From Nocardioides sp. SR21 (lineage in GTDB: Bacteria; Actinomycetota; Actinomycetes; Propionibacteriales; Nocardioidaceae), in NCBI RefSeq assembly GCF_022761125.1, contig NZ_JAKWJR010000013.1:1-64000 (forward strand): a stretch of DNA of 64,000 nt, read 5' to 3'. The notes under the pieces were generated by a model. It ran no database searches and had not been told where the DNA came from. It saw nothing but the letters and a program-made list of their open reading frames with translations. A program made the position numbers and the translations under genes. Shown piece by piece: positions 33,390 to 41,502 of this stretch (position 1 is the first letter of the stretch; the number at the start of each line of letters is the position of its first letter).

Positions 33390-34334
33390 ATGCCCCGGAT
33401 CGCCCTCGCCCTGCACGGCGCCACGATGCTCTACGAGGTGGCGATCGCCGCCGAGATCTTCAGCGTCGACCGGGCCGACCTCTCCCCCACGGGCGCCTGG
33501 TACGACCTGGTCGTCTGCACGAGCGACGGCCGCCCCCACCCGTGGCTCCCGGGTCTCCCGACCGCGTCGTACGACGCGATCGCGGACGCCGACACCGTCG
33601 TCGTCCCGTCCATCGACGACCTCGACCTGGTGCCCGAGCCGGAGCTGGTCGCGGCGTTGCGCGACGCCCACGCGGGCGGTGTGCGGGTCGCGTCGCTGTG
33701 CACGGGCGCGTACGTGCTGGCGGCCGCCGGGCTGCTCGACGGCCGGCGCGCGACCACGCACTGGATGTACGCCGAGGACCTGGCCCGGAAGTACCCACAG
33801 GTCGACGTGCGCTCCGATGTCCTCTACATCGACGAGGGCGACGTGCTCACGTCCGCGGGCAAGACCGCAGCCCTCGACCTCTGCATCCACCTGGTCCGGC
33901 GCGACCTGGGCGCGACGGCCGCCAACGGGCTCGCCCGCCGGCTGGTGATGCCGGCCCACCGCACCGGCGGTCAGGCGCAGTTCATCACCCCGGCCACCGA
34001 GCCGCGCACGCCCGACGGTCTCTCCCCGACCCTCGAGTGGGCACGGGCCCGGCTCGACCAGCCACTCACCGTCGGCGACCTCGCGGGCCGCGCCGGGCTC
34101 AGCACCCGCCAGCTCGCCCGCCGGATGAACGCCGAGCTGCAGGTCGGCCCGCTCGACTGGCTGCACCAGCAGCGGATCGCGCGGGCCCAGAAGCTCCTGG
34201 AGCGCACCGACGCGTCGGTCGAGCACATCGCGTCGAGCTGCGGGATGGGGACCGCGACCACCCTGCGCCGCCACTTCCACCGGGCGGTCGGCGTGACGCC
34301 GACGGCGTACCGCTCGACGTTCCGGGTTGCGTGA
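33390..34334 (+). CDS. GlxA-type AraC-family regulator
   Basis: 314-aa regulator with an N-terminal DJ-1/PfpI-like domain (residues 1-165) and a C-terminal AraC double HTH (residues about 215-310). The nucleophile-elbow region VASLCTGAYVLAAAGLLDGRRATTHW keeps the Cys as in GlxA proteins. HTH motifs are VGDLAGRAGLSTRQLARRM and VEHIASSCGMGTATTLRRHFHRAVGVTPTAYR. ATG 33390 is preferred over ATG 33369. It is divergent (71 bp) from the saccharopine-dehydrogenase-like gene, its likely target. The ligand is unknown. Confidence 0.88.
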   Translation: MPRIALALHGATMLYEVAIAAEIFSVDRADLSPTGAWYDLVVCTSDGRPHPWLPGLPTASYDAIADADTVVVPSIDDLDLVPEPELVAALRDAHAGGVRVASLCTGAYVLAAAGLLDGRRATTHWMYAEDLARKYPQVDVRSDVLYIDEGDVLTSAGKTAALDLCIHLVRRDLGATAANGLARRLVMPAHRTGGQAQFITPATEPRTPDGLSPTLEWARARLDQPLTVGDLAGRAGLSTRQLARRMNAELQVGPLDWLHQQRIARAQKLLERTDASVEHIASSCGMGTATTLRRHFHRAVGVTPTAYRSTFRVA

Positions 34335-34385
34335 GGCCCTGGCCTGGCCTGGCTGCACTGCCCGGGTGCGGCGTCGGCGCGGCGC

Positions 34386-35387
34386 CTACACCGCCACCGG
34401 CGGGATCGACACGACCTGCGAGGCGTAGCTCAGGCCGGCACCGAACGCGATGAGCAGCGCGGTGTCACCGGCCTTCGCCTCGCCGTTGCGCAGCATCGCC
34501 TCGAGCGCCAGCGGGACCGAGGCGGCCGAGGTGTTGCCGGAGTCCTGGACGTCGCGCGCGATCGCGATGCCCTCCGGCAGCTTCAGGTTGCGGGCGAGGG
34601 TCTCGGTGATCCGGAGGTTGGCCTGGTGCGGCACGAAGGCGTCCACGTCGTCCATCGTGAGACCGGCGACCTCGATCGCCTCGCGGGCGACGTCGGCCAT
34701 CGCGAACGGCGCCCAGCGGAACACCTGGGTGCCCTCCATCCGCACCACGAGCGGGTGGTCGGCGTCGGCGTCGCGGCAGCTCCGGTCCTGCGTGATCACG
34801 TGCGACTGGGAGCCGTCCGACCCCCATGCGACCGGGCCGATGCCGGCCTCGTCGGCCGCGCCCACGACCACCGCCCCGGCACCGTCGGCGAAGATGAACG
34901 CCGTGCCCCGGTCGGTCGGGTCGAGGAACAGGCTGAGCTTCTCCACGCCGATCACCAGGACGTAGCGGGCGTTGCCGCCGCGCACCAGGTCGGAGCCGAC
35001 CGACACGGCGTGGCAGAACCCGGCGCAACCTGCGGACACGTCGAACGCCGCCGCCTTGGAGCCGAGCCGGTCGGCGACCAGCGGGGCCGCTGCCGGGGTG
35101 TGCTGCGCGTGCGTCGAGGTCGCGACGATCACGGTCCCGATGTCGGCGATGCCCACGCCGGACGCGGCGAGCGCCCGCTCGGCCGCGATCGTGGCCATGT
35201 CGACGAGCGACTCGTCCTCGCCTGCGTACCGGCGGGTCCGGATGCCCGAGCGGGTCTGGATCCACTCGTCGTTCGAGTCGAGCACCTCGCAGACCTCGTC
35301 GTTCGTGACGAGCCGCTCCGGCCGGTACACACCGAGCCCGAGCATCGCCGTCGCCGCCGCACCCTGTCGCTGACCGATCGTCGCCAT
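34386..35387 (-). CDS. FabH-like 3-oxoacyl-ACP synthase III
   Basis: 333-aa KASIII-family thiolase-fold enzyme. The catalytic triad is visible: Cys in DVSAGCAGFCHA, His in FVPHQANLRI and Asn in QDSGNTSAAS. The N-terminus LGLGVYRPERLVTNDEVCEVLDSNDEWIQTRSGI is the usual FabH start; GGAGA precedes the ATG. It could start fatty-acid synthesis or make a beta-keto product in a side pathway. No other fatty-acid genes are adjacent; a VOC-domain gene lies 12 bp upstream on the same strand, so the main FabH may be elsewhere. Symbol withheld. Confidence 0.85.
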   Translation of the reverse strand: MATIGQRQGAAATAMLGLGVYRPERLVTNDEVCEVLDSNDEWIQTRSGIRTRRYAGEDESLVDMATIAAERALAASGVGIADIGTVIVATSTHAQHTPAAAPLVADRLGSKAAAFDVSAGCAGFCHAVSVGSDLVRGGNARYVLVIGVEKLSLFLDPTDRGTAFIFADGAGAVVVGAADEAGIGPVAWGSDGSQSHVITQDRSCRDADADHPLVVRMEGTQVFRWAPFAMADVAREAIEVAGLTMDDVDAFVPHQANLRITETLARNLKLPEGIAIARDVQDSGNTSAASVPLALEAMLRNGEAKAGDTALLIAFGAGLSYASQVVSIPPVAV

Positions 35388-35399
35388 CGTGTTCTCCCT

Positions 35400-36104
35400 C
35401 TACTTGTACGCCAGCCGGCACCGGGACAGGAACGCGTCCTCGCTGCGGCTCTCCAACAGCTCCACCAGCACCCCGTCGGCCGTGGTCCCGTAGCAGACCG
35501 CGGCGATCCCTCCACTGGACTCGGTGACGTCGTGGTGCCACCTCACATCCTGCAACCCCGCCCGCACACCGGCGATGCCGGCCACGTCGAGACAGAGGTG
35601 GTTCACGCCGAGGTCGACCGGCCGCGCGGGCTCCGCGTCCCCGCCGTCGACCACGGTCACCGCGACCGGGCCGGGCACCGCCGGCAAGGGGTGTACGCCG
35701 GGGTCGGGCACGCGGACCGTGACGCCGACCAGCCCGGCGGGTCCGTCGCCCGCGGCGACGAGCTCGACCGGGGTGCCGTCGGGGCAGTGCACCATCCCGC
35801 GCCGGTCGTCGCGGACCGCCCAGACCAGGGACGCGACGCCCGGCGTACCGGGCGCACGCGGCGCGGGCGCCGGGGACGCGAACGCGAACAGCTCGAGGAA
35901 CGCCGCGTCGGTGCGCAGCAGCGCGACCTCGGCCGAGGTGCCCTCGGTCGCCAGCGACTCGTCGGCCGGGGCGGTGCCGACCGGCCAGCCGAAGCCGCCG
36001 TGGTCGAGCGCCCCGAGCTCGTCGATCCAGAACGCGCGGGCGCGGTCGAGATCCGCGACGCTCACACCGACGTGGTTCAACGCGACGACACCTGCTTCTG
36101 GCAC
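35400..36104 (-). CDS. VOC-family (glyoxalase-fold) protein
   Basis: 234-aa protein with two VOC (beta-alpha-beta-beta-beta) modules. The first starts LNHVGVSVADLDRARAFWIDELGA, with the metal-type His. The second is marked by LGVNHLCLDVAGIAGVRAGLQ and the Glu-containing end GVLVELLESR. It starts at GTG 36104. Such proteins include glyoxalases, dioxygenases and methylmalonyl-CoA epimerases. It precedes the FabH-like gene by 12 bp and probably shares its mRNA. The reaction is not assigned. Confidence 0.8.
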   Translation of the reverse strand: MPEAGVVALNHVGVSVADLDRARAFWIDELGALDHGGFGWPVGTAPADESLATEGTSAEVALLRTDAAFLELFAFASPAPAPRAPGTPGVASLVWAVRDDRRGMVHCPDGTPVELVAAGDGPAGLVGVTVRVPDPGVHPLPAVPGPVAVTVVDGGDAEPARPVDLGVNHLCLDVAGIAGVRAGLQDVRWHHDVTESSGGIAAVCYGTTADGVLVELLESRSEDAFLSRCRLAYK

Positions 36105-36124
36105 GCGCGCAACCTACTCCTAGG

Positions 36125-36586
36125 TCAGGCCGTCGGCTCGTCCGGCACGACGGCGACCACCACGGCCATCAACAGCGCGAGCGCGAGCAGCTCGCGGAAC
36201 GTGCCCTCGGCGTCGTACGCGAGGAACACCTCGCTGCCGACGATGAACGCGAACCAGACGCCGATGTTCCAGGCGAGCGCCTGGTAGGTCTCGGTCACGC
36301 CGGTGCCGCCGCCGCGGTACGCCAGCAGGGCGCGGACGAACAGCAGCGCACCCGTCGCCTCGATCGCGAGCGCCGCGAGCACGACCAGCTCGTCGAGCCA
36401 ACCGGGCGCGTCGTAGATCGCGACCACGGACTCGACGTAGCCGGTGTTGTGCGAGTTCAGGAACGTCCAGTCGGTGGTGGCCGCGGACACGAGGTTCATC
36501 AGGTTGGTGAGCGCGACGATGCCGAGGAAGACCGCGCCGAACAGGAGGACCAGCTGCTTGAGGCGCAGCCCGACAGAGGAGGACAT
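36125..36586 (-). CDS. DUF2165 membrane protein
   Basis: 153-aa polytopic protein with four transmembrane helices (starting around residues 8, 62, 103 and 132). The motif LTNLMNLVSAATTDWTFLNSHNTGYVESVV and the late GVWFAFIVGSEVFLAYD place it in the DUF2165 family of small predicted membrane proteins with no known function. It is 20 bp upstream of the VOC gene on the same strand. Confidence 0.75.
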   Translation of the reverse strand: MSSSVGLRLKQLVLLFGAVFLGIVALTNLMNLVSAATTDWTFLNSHNTGYVESVVAIYDAPGWLDELVVLAALAIEATGALLFVRALLAYRGGGTGVTETYQALAWNIGVWFAFIVGSEVFLAYDAEGTFRELLALALLMAVVVAVVPDEPTA

Positions 36587-36610
36587 GCGCGCATCCTCGC
36601 GAAATCGCTG

Positions 36611-36640
36611 CGGCGGGGCGACCCCCCAGTCGCCCCGCCG
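36611..36640 (-). terminator. Terminator of secreted-protein gene 36670
   Basis: A perfect 12-bp stem, CGGCGGGGCGAC (36611-36622) with GTCGCCCCGCCG (36629-36640), has a 6-nt loop. It lies 30 bp after the stop of the minus-strand gene at 36670. Confidence 0.75.
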
Positions 36641-36669
36641 TCAGCTCTACTCAACCCCCCACGGGTCGT

Positions 36670-37140
36670 CTAGAGGAAGCCGTCCCGGTCGCCCGTCGCC
36701 GGGCACGTGATCGACTTCGTGACGGTGCCGCTGGTCCAGTTGCCCAGCGTCGCCTGGATGCTCACGGTCCACGTGGTCGCGGCGTTGTCACGCGACTTCG
36801 ATCCGTCGAGCTGGACGAGCTTGTACCGGCTCAGGGCGCTGTCGGCCAGGGCCGTGCCGCGGGTGAGGCGGTAGGAGTACGTCGCATCGTCGGGGCCGTT
36901 GTCGGTGAACGACACCACCCAGACCGTGATCGTCTCGGTCGTCCCGCCGCGCTTGCAGGAGTACCCACCGACGACGCCGGTCGGCGTCTCCATCCGGGCG
37001 GTGCCGACGGACTGGCTGACCGCCTGGCCGGAGCTGAGCTTGGCGCTGGCGACCGCGGGCACCGCGATCAGGCACAGCACGACGAGGACGACCGTGGCCG
37101 CGCGGCGGCTCAGGTCGCTCCAGGTGGTCGTCGTGCTCAT
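36670..37140 (-). CDS. Secreted protein of TasA/SipW cluster
   Basis: 156-aa exported protein. The signal peptide is SRRAATVVLVVLCLIAVPAVASA, with cleavage likely after ASA. The mature domain is beta-rich (TITVWVVSFTDNGPDDATYSYRL, TWTVSIQATLGNWTSGTVTKSI) with two Cys (GYSCKRGG and SITCPA) that may form a disulfide. No known family. Position, size and the pairing with the TasA-like protein at 39082 suggest an accessory surface or fibre component. It is divergent from the OmpR-type regulator gene with 82 bp between starts. Confidence 0.6.
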   Translation of the reverse strand: MSTTTTWSDLSRRAATVVLVVLCLIAVPAVASAKLSSGQAVSQSVGTARMETPTGVVGGYSCKRGGTTETITVWVVSFTDNGPDDATYSYRLTRGTALADSALSRYKLVQLDGSKSRDNAATTWTVSIQATLGNWTSGTVTKSITCPATGDRDGFL

Positions 37141-37222
37141 GGAAGAGACTCTGTCGTGCGGGTTTCAAGCACCCCAGCAGGAAATCTCAAGAAATCCGCA
37201 AGACGTGGGGCATCATGGCGCC

Positions 37223-37975
37223 ATGACCACCGACTCGGGCCACGACCGGAAGGCCCTCGTCGTCGAGGACGACGAGGACATCCGCTCTCTCATCGAGTTC
37301 ACGCTGAGCACCCAGGGCTTCACCGTGACCACCGTCGAGTCGGGCCTGGCGGGTGTCGAGGCCGTCTCGGAGGTCCAGCCGGACCTGATCACGCTGGACA
37401 TCGGGCTGCCCGGGATCGACGGCATCGAGGCCTGCCGTCGGATCCGGCTGATCAGCGACGCGTACGTCGTGATGATCACCTCGCGTGACGACGAGATCGA
37501 CCGGCTGCTCGGCCTCGAGACCGGCGCGGACGACTTCATCGCCAAGCCGTTCAGCGCCCGCGAGCTCAAGGCCCGGGTCAACGCGATGTTCCGCCGGCCG
37601 CGCACCGCTGGCTCCTCGAACGGGACCGCTCCGAACGGCGCGGACGAGGCGTCCCTCGACGACGGCCACGAGATCCTGGAGCACAGTGGCCTCCGCGTCG
37701 ACGTGGACGGTCGCCGGGCGTTCCGCGACGGCGACGAGCTGGTGCTCACGCGCACGGAGTTCGACCTGCTCGCCGAGCTGATGCGTGCGCCGGCGCGGGT
37801 CTGGTCGCGCGAGTCGCTGCTGCGGTCGGTGTGGGGCACGGAGTGGGCCTCGGACACCCACCTGGTGGAGGTCCACATCGGGAACCTGCGTCGCAAGCTC
37901 GGCGAGACGAAGGGCTCGGTGCGCTACATCCGCACGGTGCGCGGGGTGGGCTACCGGATGGAGCTGCCGGCCTGA
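37223..37975 (+). CDS. OmpR/PhoB-type response regulator
   Basis: 250-aa response regulator. The receiver domain (residues 8-125) has VEDDED, the phospho-acceptor in LITLDIGLPG, the Thr/Ser in MITSRDD, and Lys in IAKPFS. A 35-residue linker rich in Ser, Gly and Asn follows. The winged-helix output domain (residues about 152-248) has ELVLTRTEFDLLAELMRAPARVWSRESLL and THLVEVHIGNLRRKLGE. ATG 37223 is chosen. No kinase gene is adjacent, so it is an orphan here. Flanked by the SipW/TasA export cluster, which it may regulate. Confidence 0.9.
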   Translation: MTTDSGHDRKALVVEDDEDIRSLIEFTLSTQGFTVTTVESGLAGVEAVSEVQPDLITLDIGLPGIDGIEACRRIRLISDAYVVMITSRDDEIDRLLGLETGADDFIAKPFSARELKARVNAMFRRPRTAGSSNGTAPNGADEASLDDGHEILEHSGLRVDVDGRRAFRDGDELVLTRTEFDLLAELMRAPARVWSRESLLRSVWGTEWASDTHLVEVHIGNLRRKLGETKGSVRYIRTVRGVGYRMELPA

Positions 37976-37992
37976 TCCCGGCTCGACCGGGA
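37976..37992. terminator. Short hairpin between convergent genes
   Basis: A 6-bp stem TCCCGG / CCGGGA with a 5-nt loop immediately follows the stop codon of the response regulator gene and precedes the 3' end of the convergent Hpt-like gene. Confidence 0.35.
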
Positions 37993-37996
37993 CCGC

Positions 37997-38368
37997 TCAG
38001 GCGCCGAGGTAGGCGGTGAGCGCCTGGTCGGCGCGCTCGGCGGCGGCCGGGAGGTCCGCGGCGGCGGACGTGGCCGCCTCGAAGTCGCGGCGGCGGAGCT
38101 GGGCCTCCACGATTCCGGCGATCACGAACAGCTCGCCCGCACCGACGGTGCCAGCGGCGCTCTTCAGGCTGAGGACGGCGTCCATCGCGTCGGTGAGGTC
38201 CTGCTCGCCGAGCGCGTCGTCGATGCGGCGTACCCGCTCCGGCAGCATCCGCTGGAAGCGGCCGACGAAGACACGGGCGAACTCCGCGTCGTCGGCGTGG
38301 CCGGTGAGGTTCGAGACGACGGCGGAGTCGAAGACAACTGGATTCTCGCTTCGAAGCTCGCTCATCAC
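37997..38368 (-). CDS. Hpt-like protein lacking phospho-histidine
   Basis: 123-aa four-helix protein resembling a histidine phosphotransfer (Hpt) domain. The motif that normally reads (A/V)H(S/T)LKG.AG..GA is here VLSLKSAAGTVGAGEL, so the phospho-acceptor His is Leu. The only His is in the first helix (TGHADD) and does not align. It therefore cannot relay phosphate in the usual way and may act as an inhibitor or scaffold for a receiver domain, perhaps the neighbouring OmpR-type regulator. The start at 38368 overlaps the sipW-like stop by 4 bp. Confidence 0.65.
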   Translation of the reverse strand: MMSELRSENPVVFDSAVVSNLTGHADDAEFARVFVGRFQRMLPERVRRIDDALGEQDLTDAMDAVLSLKSAAGTVGAGELFVIAGIVEAQLRRRDFEAATSAAADLPAAAERADQALTAYLGA

Positions 38369-38979
38369 GACTGCTCCCTCGGTCCCTCGTCGGTGTCAGA
38401 CATGTCGGGCTTCGTGCCCCAGATCATGCTGAGGCCGAGCACCATCACGCCCCCGAGGGCAACCCAGAGGATACCGTCCTGGACGATCGGCGCCCGGAGG
38501 ACACGGATCGCCGTGCCGACCTTCGGGACAACGGTCTGGACCTCGTAGACGGTGTCGGTGCTGATGATCGCGACCCACGGGTCGACGTTCACGTTCGCGT
38601 CGCCCTTGGTGGTGATCGCGGTGGTCCCGTCGGCCCGGTGCTTGACGCTCGCGACGCGGTGCGTCTCGACGCGGTGGTCCTCGACCGGGATCTGGTAGCT
38701 GATCACGTCGCCGACCTCGAGGTCGGCGGTCGGGCGCGGGACGGTCACGACCATGTCACCGGGGTCGATGCCCGGGGACATGCTGCCGGTGAGCATCGTC
38801 GAGGTGCGGTAGTCGAAGAGGTGCGGCCCGACCGCGATCGCGAGGAAGGCCGCGGCGCAGGCGAGCAGCACGAGGTTGCCCAGCACGCCGGCGATCCGTC
38901 GTACGACGGACGCCCCGGCCACCTTCGGCTCGACCGCAGGAGCGGTGGCCCGGTGACGGGCGACGGCGGTGCTGCTCAT
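38365..38979 (-). CDS. SipW-like signal peptidase I
   Basis: 204-aa membrane peptidase of the archaeal/ER type (SipW). A transmembrane helix (LGNLVLLACAAAFLAIAVGP) precedes the catalytic Ser in LTGSMSPGIDPGDMVV. The second catalytic residue is His rather than Lys: HRVETHRV. GDANVNVDPW is the downstream conserved box. A second transmembrane helix (GILWVALGGVMVLGLSMIW) is near the C-terminus. In Bacillus SipW processes TasA, and here a TasA-like gene lies just upstream in the same operon. The Hpt-like gene follows with overlap. Confidence 0.85.
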   Translation of the reverse strand: MSSTAVARHRATAPAVEPKVAGASVVRRIAGVLGNLVLLACAAAFLAIAVGPHLFDYRTSTMLTGSMSPGIDPGDMVVTVPRPTADLEVGDVISYQIPVEDHRVETHRVASVKHRADGTTAITTKGDANVNVDPWVAIISTDTVYEVQTVVPKVGTAIRVLRAPIVQDGILWVALGGVMVLGLSMIWGTKPDMSDTDEGPREQS

Positions 38980-39023
38980 GTCGGGCTCCTCGAGACGGTG
39001 GTCGGATGGTGGGGAACCAGCCC

Positions 39024-39054
39024 CGGGTGCCGCTCACGGGGGAAGCGGCACCCG
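39024..39054 (-). terminator. Hairpin between tasA-like and sipW-like genes
   Basis: A perfect 11-bp stem, CGGGTGCCGCT / AGCGGCACCCG, with a 9-nt loop lies 28 bp after the tasA-like stop. It probably acts as a partial terminator or 3' stabiliser that keeps the structural protein mRNA more abundant than the peptidase mRNA. Confidence 0.6.
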
Positions 39055-39081
39055 TTGCTGAAGATCAGCCGGAGCTGGGGA

Positions 39082-39702
39082 TCAGAGAGCCTTCGCGGCG
39101 CGCTGGGTGGCGTCGAAGGTGAACTTCAGGTTCGTCGACAGGCCCTGGAAGGCGTTGCCGGCGTCGGTCGGGAGCGTCAGCGTGACCTTGAGGTTCGACG
39201 TCTTGCCGGCGCCGTTGAGCGAGCTGGTGACCTTCGCCAGGTCGGAGCCGGTGCCCGCGAGGACCGCGCGCTGGGTGACGACCGTGTCGACCTGGCCCGA
39301 GCAGGTGAGGTCGTTGGTGTTGGCGGCCTTGACCCAGGCGGTCGGGCACTCCTCGACCTTGACCTGCAGACCGTTGGTGGCGTCCGTGGTCAGCAGGTTC
39401 GACGTGTCCGAGGTGCTGGTGAGCTTGATGGCGCCGAAGGCCTCGGTGTCGCTCGAGCGGGTCAGGGTGACGGTGCGCTGGATGGTGTCGCCGGGGACCA
39501 TGTTGCTGACCGCGAGGCCGAAGTCCTGCGGGCCCGAGGTCGTCGACAGGACGACCTTGCCGGTCGCGACGCTCTGGTTGGCGGTGGTGGTCGAGGTGAA
39601 CGCACCGAACGTGCCGAGGCCCGCGACCGAGGCAGCGCCACCGACGAGGGCGGCGGAGGCGAGGATCTTGACGGCGGCGGACTTCGAGGCGAGCAGCTTC
39701 AT
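39082..39702 (-). CDS. TasA/CalY-like exported protein
   Basis: 206-aa protein with the layout of TasA/camelysin: signal peptide LLASKSAAVKILASAALVGGAASVAGLGTFGAF, then ATGKVVLS, a beta-sandwich with NMVPGDTIQRTVTLTRSSD (the conserved M.PGD motif) and alternating strands to the C-terminus (SNLKVTLTLPTDAGNAFQGL). One Cys pair (EECPTAW and LTCSGQ) is present. ATG 39702 follows AAAGGAACC; the longer frame to 39807 lacks signal character. Bacillus TasA forms matrix fibres, so a surface or biofilm fibre is a fair inference. Processing by the neighbouring SipW-like peptidase is expected. Confidence 0.8.
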   Translation of the reverse strand: MKLLASKSAAVKILASAALVGGAASVAGLGTFGAFTSTTTANQSVATGKVVLSTTSGPQDFGLAVSNMVPGDTIQRTVTLTRSSDTEAFGAIKLTSTSDTSNLLTTDATNGLQVKVEECPTAWVKAANTNDLTCSGQVDTVVTQRAVLAGTGSDLAKVTSSLNGAGKTSNLKVTLTLPTDAGNAFQGLSTNLKFTFDATQRAAKAL

Positions 39703-39845
39703 GACTGGTTCCTTTGAGTGAGGGACCAGCTGTGCGGCTTGTGGCTGCTGGTCAGTTCCTTGATGACGAGAACTCTGCCGAGCCGATCTCAAGTGCTCCG
39801 GGGGCAAAGCCCTGAGGTTTCCTCAAGGGATTCTCAAGACGCCGA

Positions 39846-39874
39846 AAAGGGCATCTGACCTGCGAAAACGCGCG
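39846..39874 (+). repeat. 29-bp intergenic motif, copy 2
   Basis: 26 of 29 positions match 2950-2978 in the same orientation. Here it lies in the divergent gap between the tasA-like gene and the yihY-like gene, with no terminator stem attached. Confidence 0.6.
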
Positions 39875-39991
39875 TCGAAGCGGTGGTTGGGGCGGCCGGA
39901 CCACCGACGACGAGCATCGAAACCACCGCGGCCAGGTCGTCGTCTGCGGCCGGGTCGCATCACCGGCGCCCGAGTCGGGCACTGACCCGGC

Positions 39992-41062
39992 ATGACCACC
40001 GGCAAGCACCTCGAACCCGAGACGGAGACCGACGCGGCGGCGGCACCCGACCCGGACGCGCCGGAGAAGCCGGCCTCCCCCACCGACCTGACCAAGCCGT
40101 CGTGGCGCTACGTCGTACGGCGCACGATCAGCGAGTTCAGCGACGACCAGTGCACCGACATCGCCGCGGCGCTCACGTACTACTCCGTGCTGGCACTGTT
40201 CCCGGCTGCGATCGCGATCCTGTCGCTGGTGGGTCTGGCCGACCAGGGGGACGAGACCGTCGAGACGCTGCTGCAGATCCTGCGCGACGTCGGCGCCGGG
40301 AGCGCGGCGCAGACCCTCGAACCCACCCTGGTCCAGCTCAGCCAGAGCCAGAGCGCGGGCATCGGCCTGGTCATCGGTCTCGCGCTGGCGCTGTGGTCGG
40401 CGTCCGGGTACGTCGGAGCGTTCGGCCGCGGCATGAACCGCATCTACGAGGTCGAGGAGGGCCGGCCCTTCTGGGTGCTGCGACCGGTCATGCTGGTGAT
40501 CACCGTGGTCACCGTCGTGCTCACGGCGATCGTGGCGCTCGGCCTGGCGTTGACCGGTCCGGCCGCCCAGGCGGTCGGCGACGCGATCGGCCTGGGCGAC
40601 ACCACCGTCACCGTCTGGAACATCGCGAAGTGGCCGGTGCTGCTCGCGGTGGTGATCCTGATCGTGGCGCTGCTCTACTACGCGACGCCGAACGTGCGGC
40701 AGCCGCGGTTCCGCTGGGTCAGCGTGGGTGCCGTGGTCGCGATCGTCACCTGGGTCGCGGCGTCGGTGGGCTTCGGCTTCTACGTGGCCGGCTTCGCCAG
40801 CTACGACCGCACCTACGGCTCCCTCGCCGGCATCGTGGTGTTCCTGCTCTGGCTCTGGATCACCAACCTGGCGCTGCTGTTCGGCGCCGAGCTGGACGCC
40901 GAGCTCGAGCGCGGCCGCCAGCTCCAGGCCGGGTTCCCGGCCGAGGAGGTGCTGCAGCTCCCGCCCCGGAACACCCGGCAGATCGAGAAGGCCGAGCGCA
41001 AGGAGCAGAAGGACATCGAGCGGGGCCGCCGGCTGCGCCGGACCCGCGGCAAGCGGTCCTGA
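39992..41062 (+). CDS. YihY/BrkB-family membrane protein
   Basis: 356-aa integral membrane protein of the YihY/virulence factor BrkB family. Six transmembrane helices span residues about 60-310. The family opening ISEFSDDQCTDIAAALTYYSVLALFPAAIAIL is clear, and the closing YGSLAGIVVFLLWLWITNLALLFGAELDAELER is the second hallmark. The N-terminal 40 residues are polar and Asp/Ala/Pro-rich; the C-terminus is strongly basic. Transport function is suspected but unproven; it is not a ribonuclease BN. Stands alone between the TasA-like gene and the STAS gene. Confidence 0.88.
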   Translation: MTTGKHLEPETETDAAAAPDPDAPEKPASPTDLTKPSWRYVVRRTISEFSDDQCTDIAAALTYYSVLALFPAAIAILSLVGLADQGDETVETLLQILRDVGAGSAAQTLEPTLVQLSQSQSAGIGLVIGLALALWSASGYVGAFGRGMNRIYEVEEGRPFWVLRPVMLVITVVTVVLTAIVALGLALTGPAAQAVGDAIGLGDTTVTVWNIAKWPVLLAVVILIVALLYYATPNVRQPRFRWVSVGAVVAIVTWVAASVGFGFYVAGFASYDRTYGSLAGIVVFLLWLWITNLALLFGAELDAELERGRQLQAGFPAEEVLQLPPRNTRQIEKAERKEQKDIERGRRLRRTRGKRS

Positions 41063-41065
41063 CGG

Positions 41066-41410
41066 TCAGGCGACCAATGCCTCGTCGCAGCCACGAGCAC
41101 GCTGCGCCTCGGCGGCCAGCGCCGGGTAGCCCCCGAGCCCGCTGACCAGCGTGAACGGCAGGGACGCCGCCACGATCTCGAGCTCGACCCCGCGCTGCGC
41201 GAGGCGGGCCCGGGTCTCGTCGATGAGGCGCATGCAGCCGTCGTCGATGTAGTTCAGCCGCCCGACGTCCAGCCGCACGACCTCGCACGAGAGCTGCTCG
41301 ATGTCGCGCAGGCGCCACGCCAGCTGAGCCTCGCCGTGGACGTCGAGCTCACCCTCGATCGTCAGCTTCGCCACCGGCGGCAGGTAGGAGAATCGGAACG
41401 CTGCTTCCAT
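41066..41410 (-). CDS. STAS-domain protein with Asp for phospho-serine
   Basis: 114-aa STAS protein of the anti-sigma-factor-antagonist type. ATG 41410 follows GGAG. The core motif CEVVRLDVGRLNYIDDGCMRLIDETR has Asp where RsbV proteins have the phosphorylated Ser (D-S-(S/T)-G becomes D-D-G). A fixed negative charge may mimic the phosphorylated, inactive state or reflect a non-kinase partner. It lies 92 bp downstream of the phosphatase-kinase-STAS fusion gene on the same strand, pointing to a shared partner-switching circuit. Confidence 0.78.
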   Translation of the reverse strand: MEAAFRFSYLPPVAKLTIEGELDVHGEAQLAWRLRDIEQLSCEVVRLDVGRLNYIDDGCMRLIDETRARLAQRGVELEIVAASLPFTLVSGLGGYPALAAEAQRARGCDEALVA

Positions 41411-41502
41411 GTCGTTGCTCCGTGAGGCTCTCGGGGCGCCTCCCTCCGGCGCCCTCCCTGCCGACATGAATGTGCACTTTTCGCCGACTTCAAACCTGGT
41501 GG

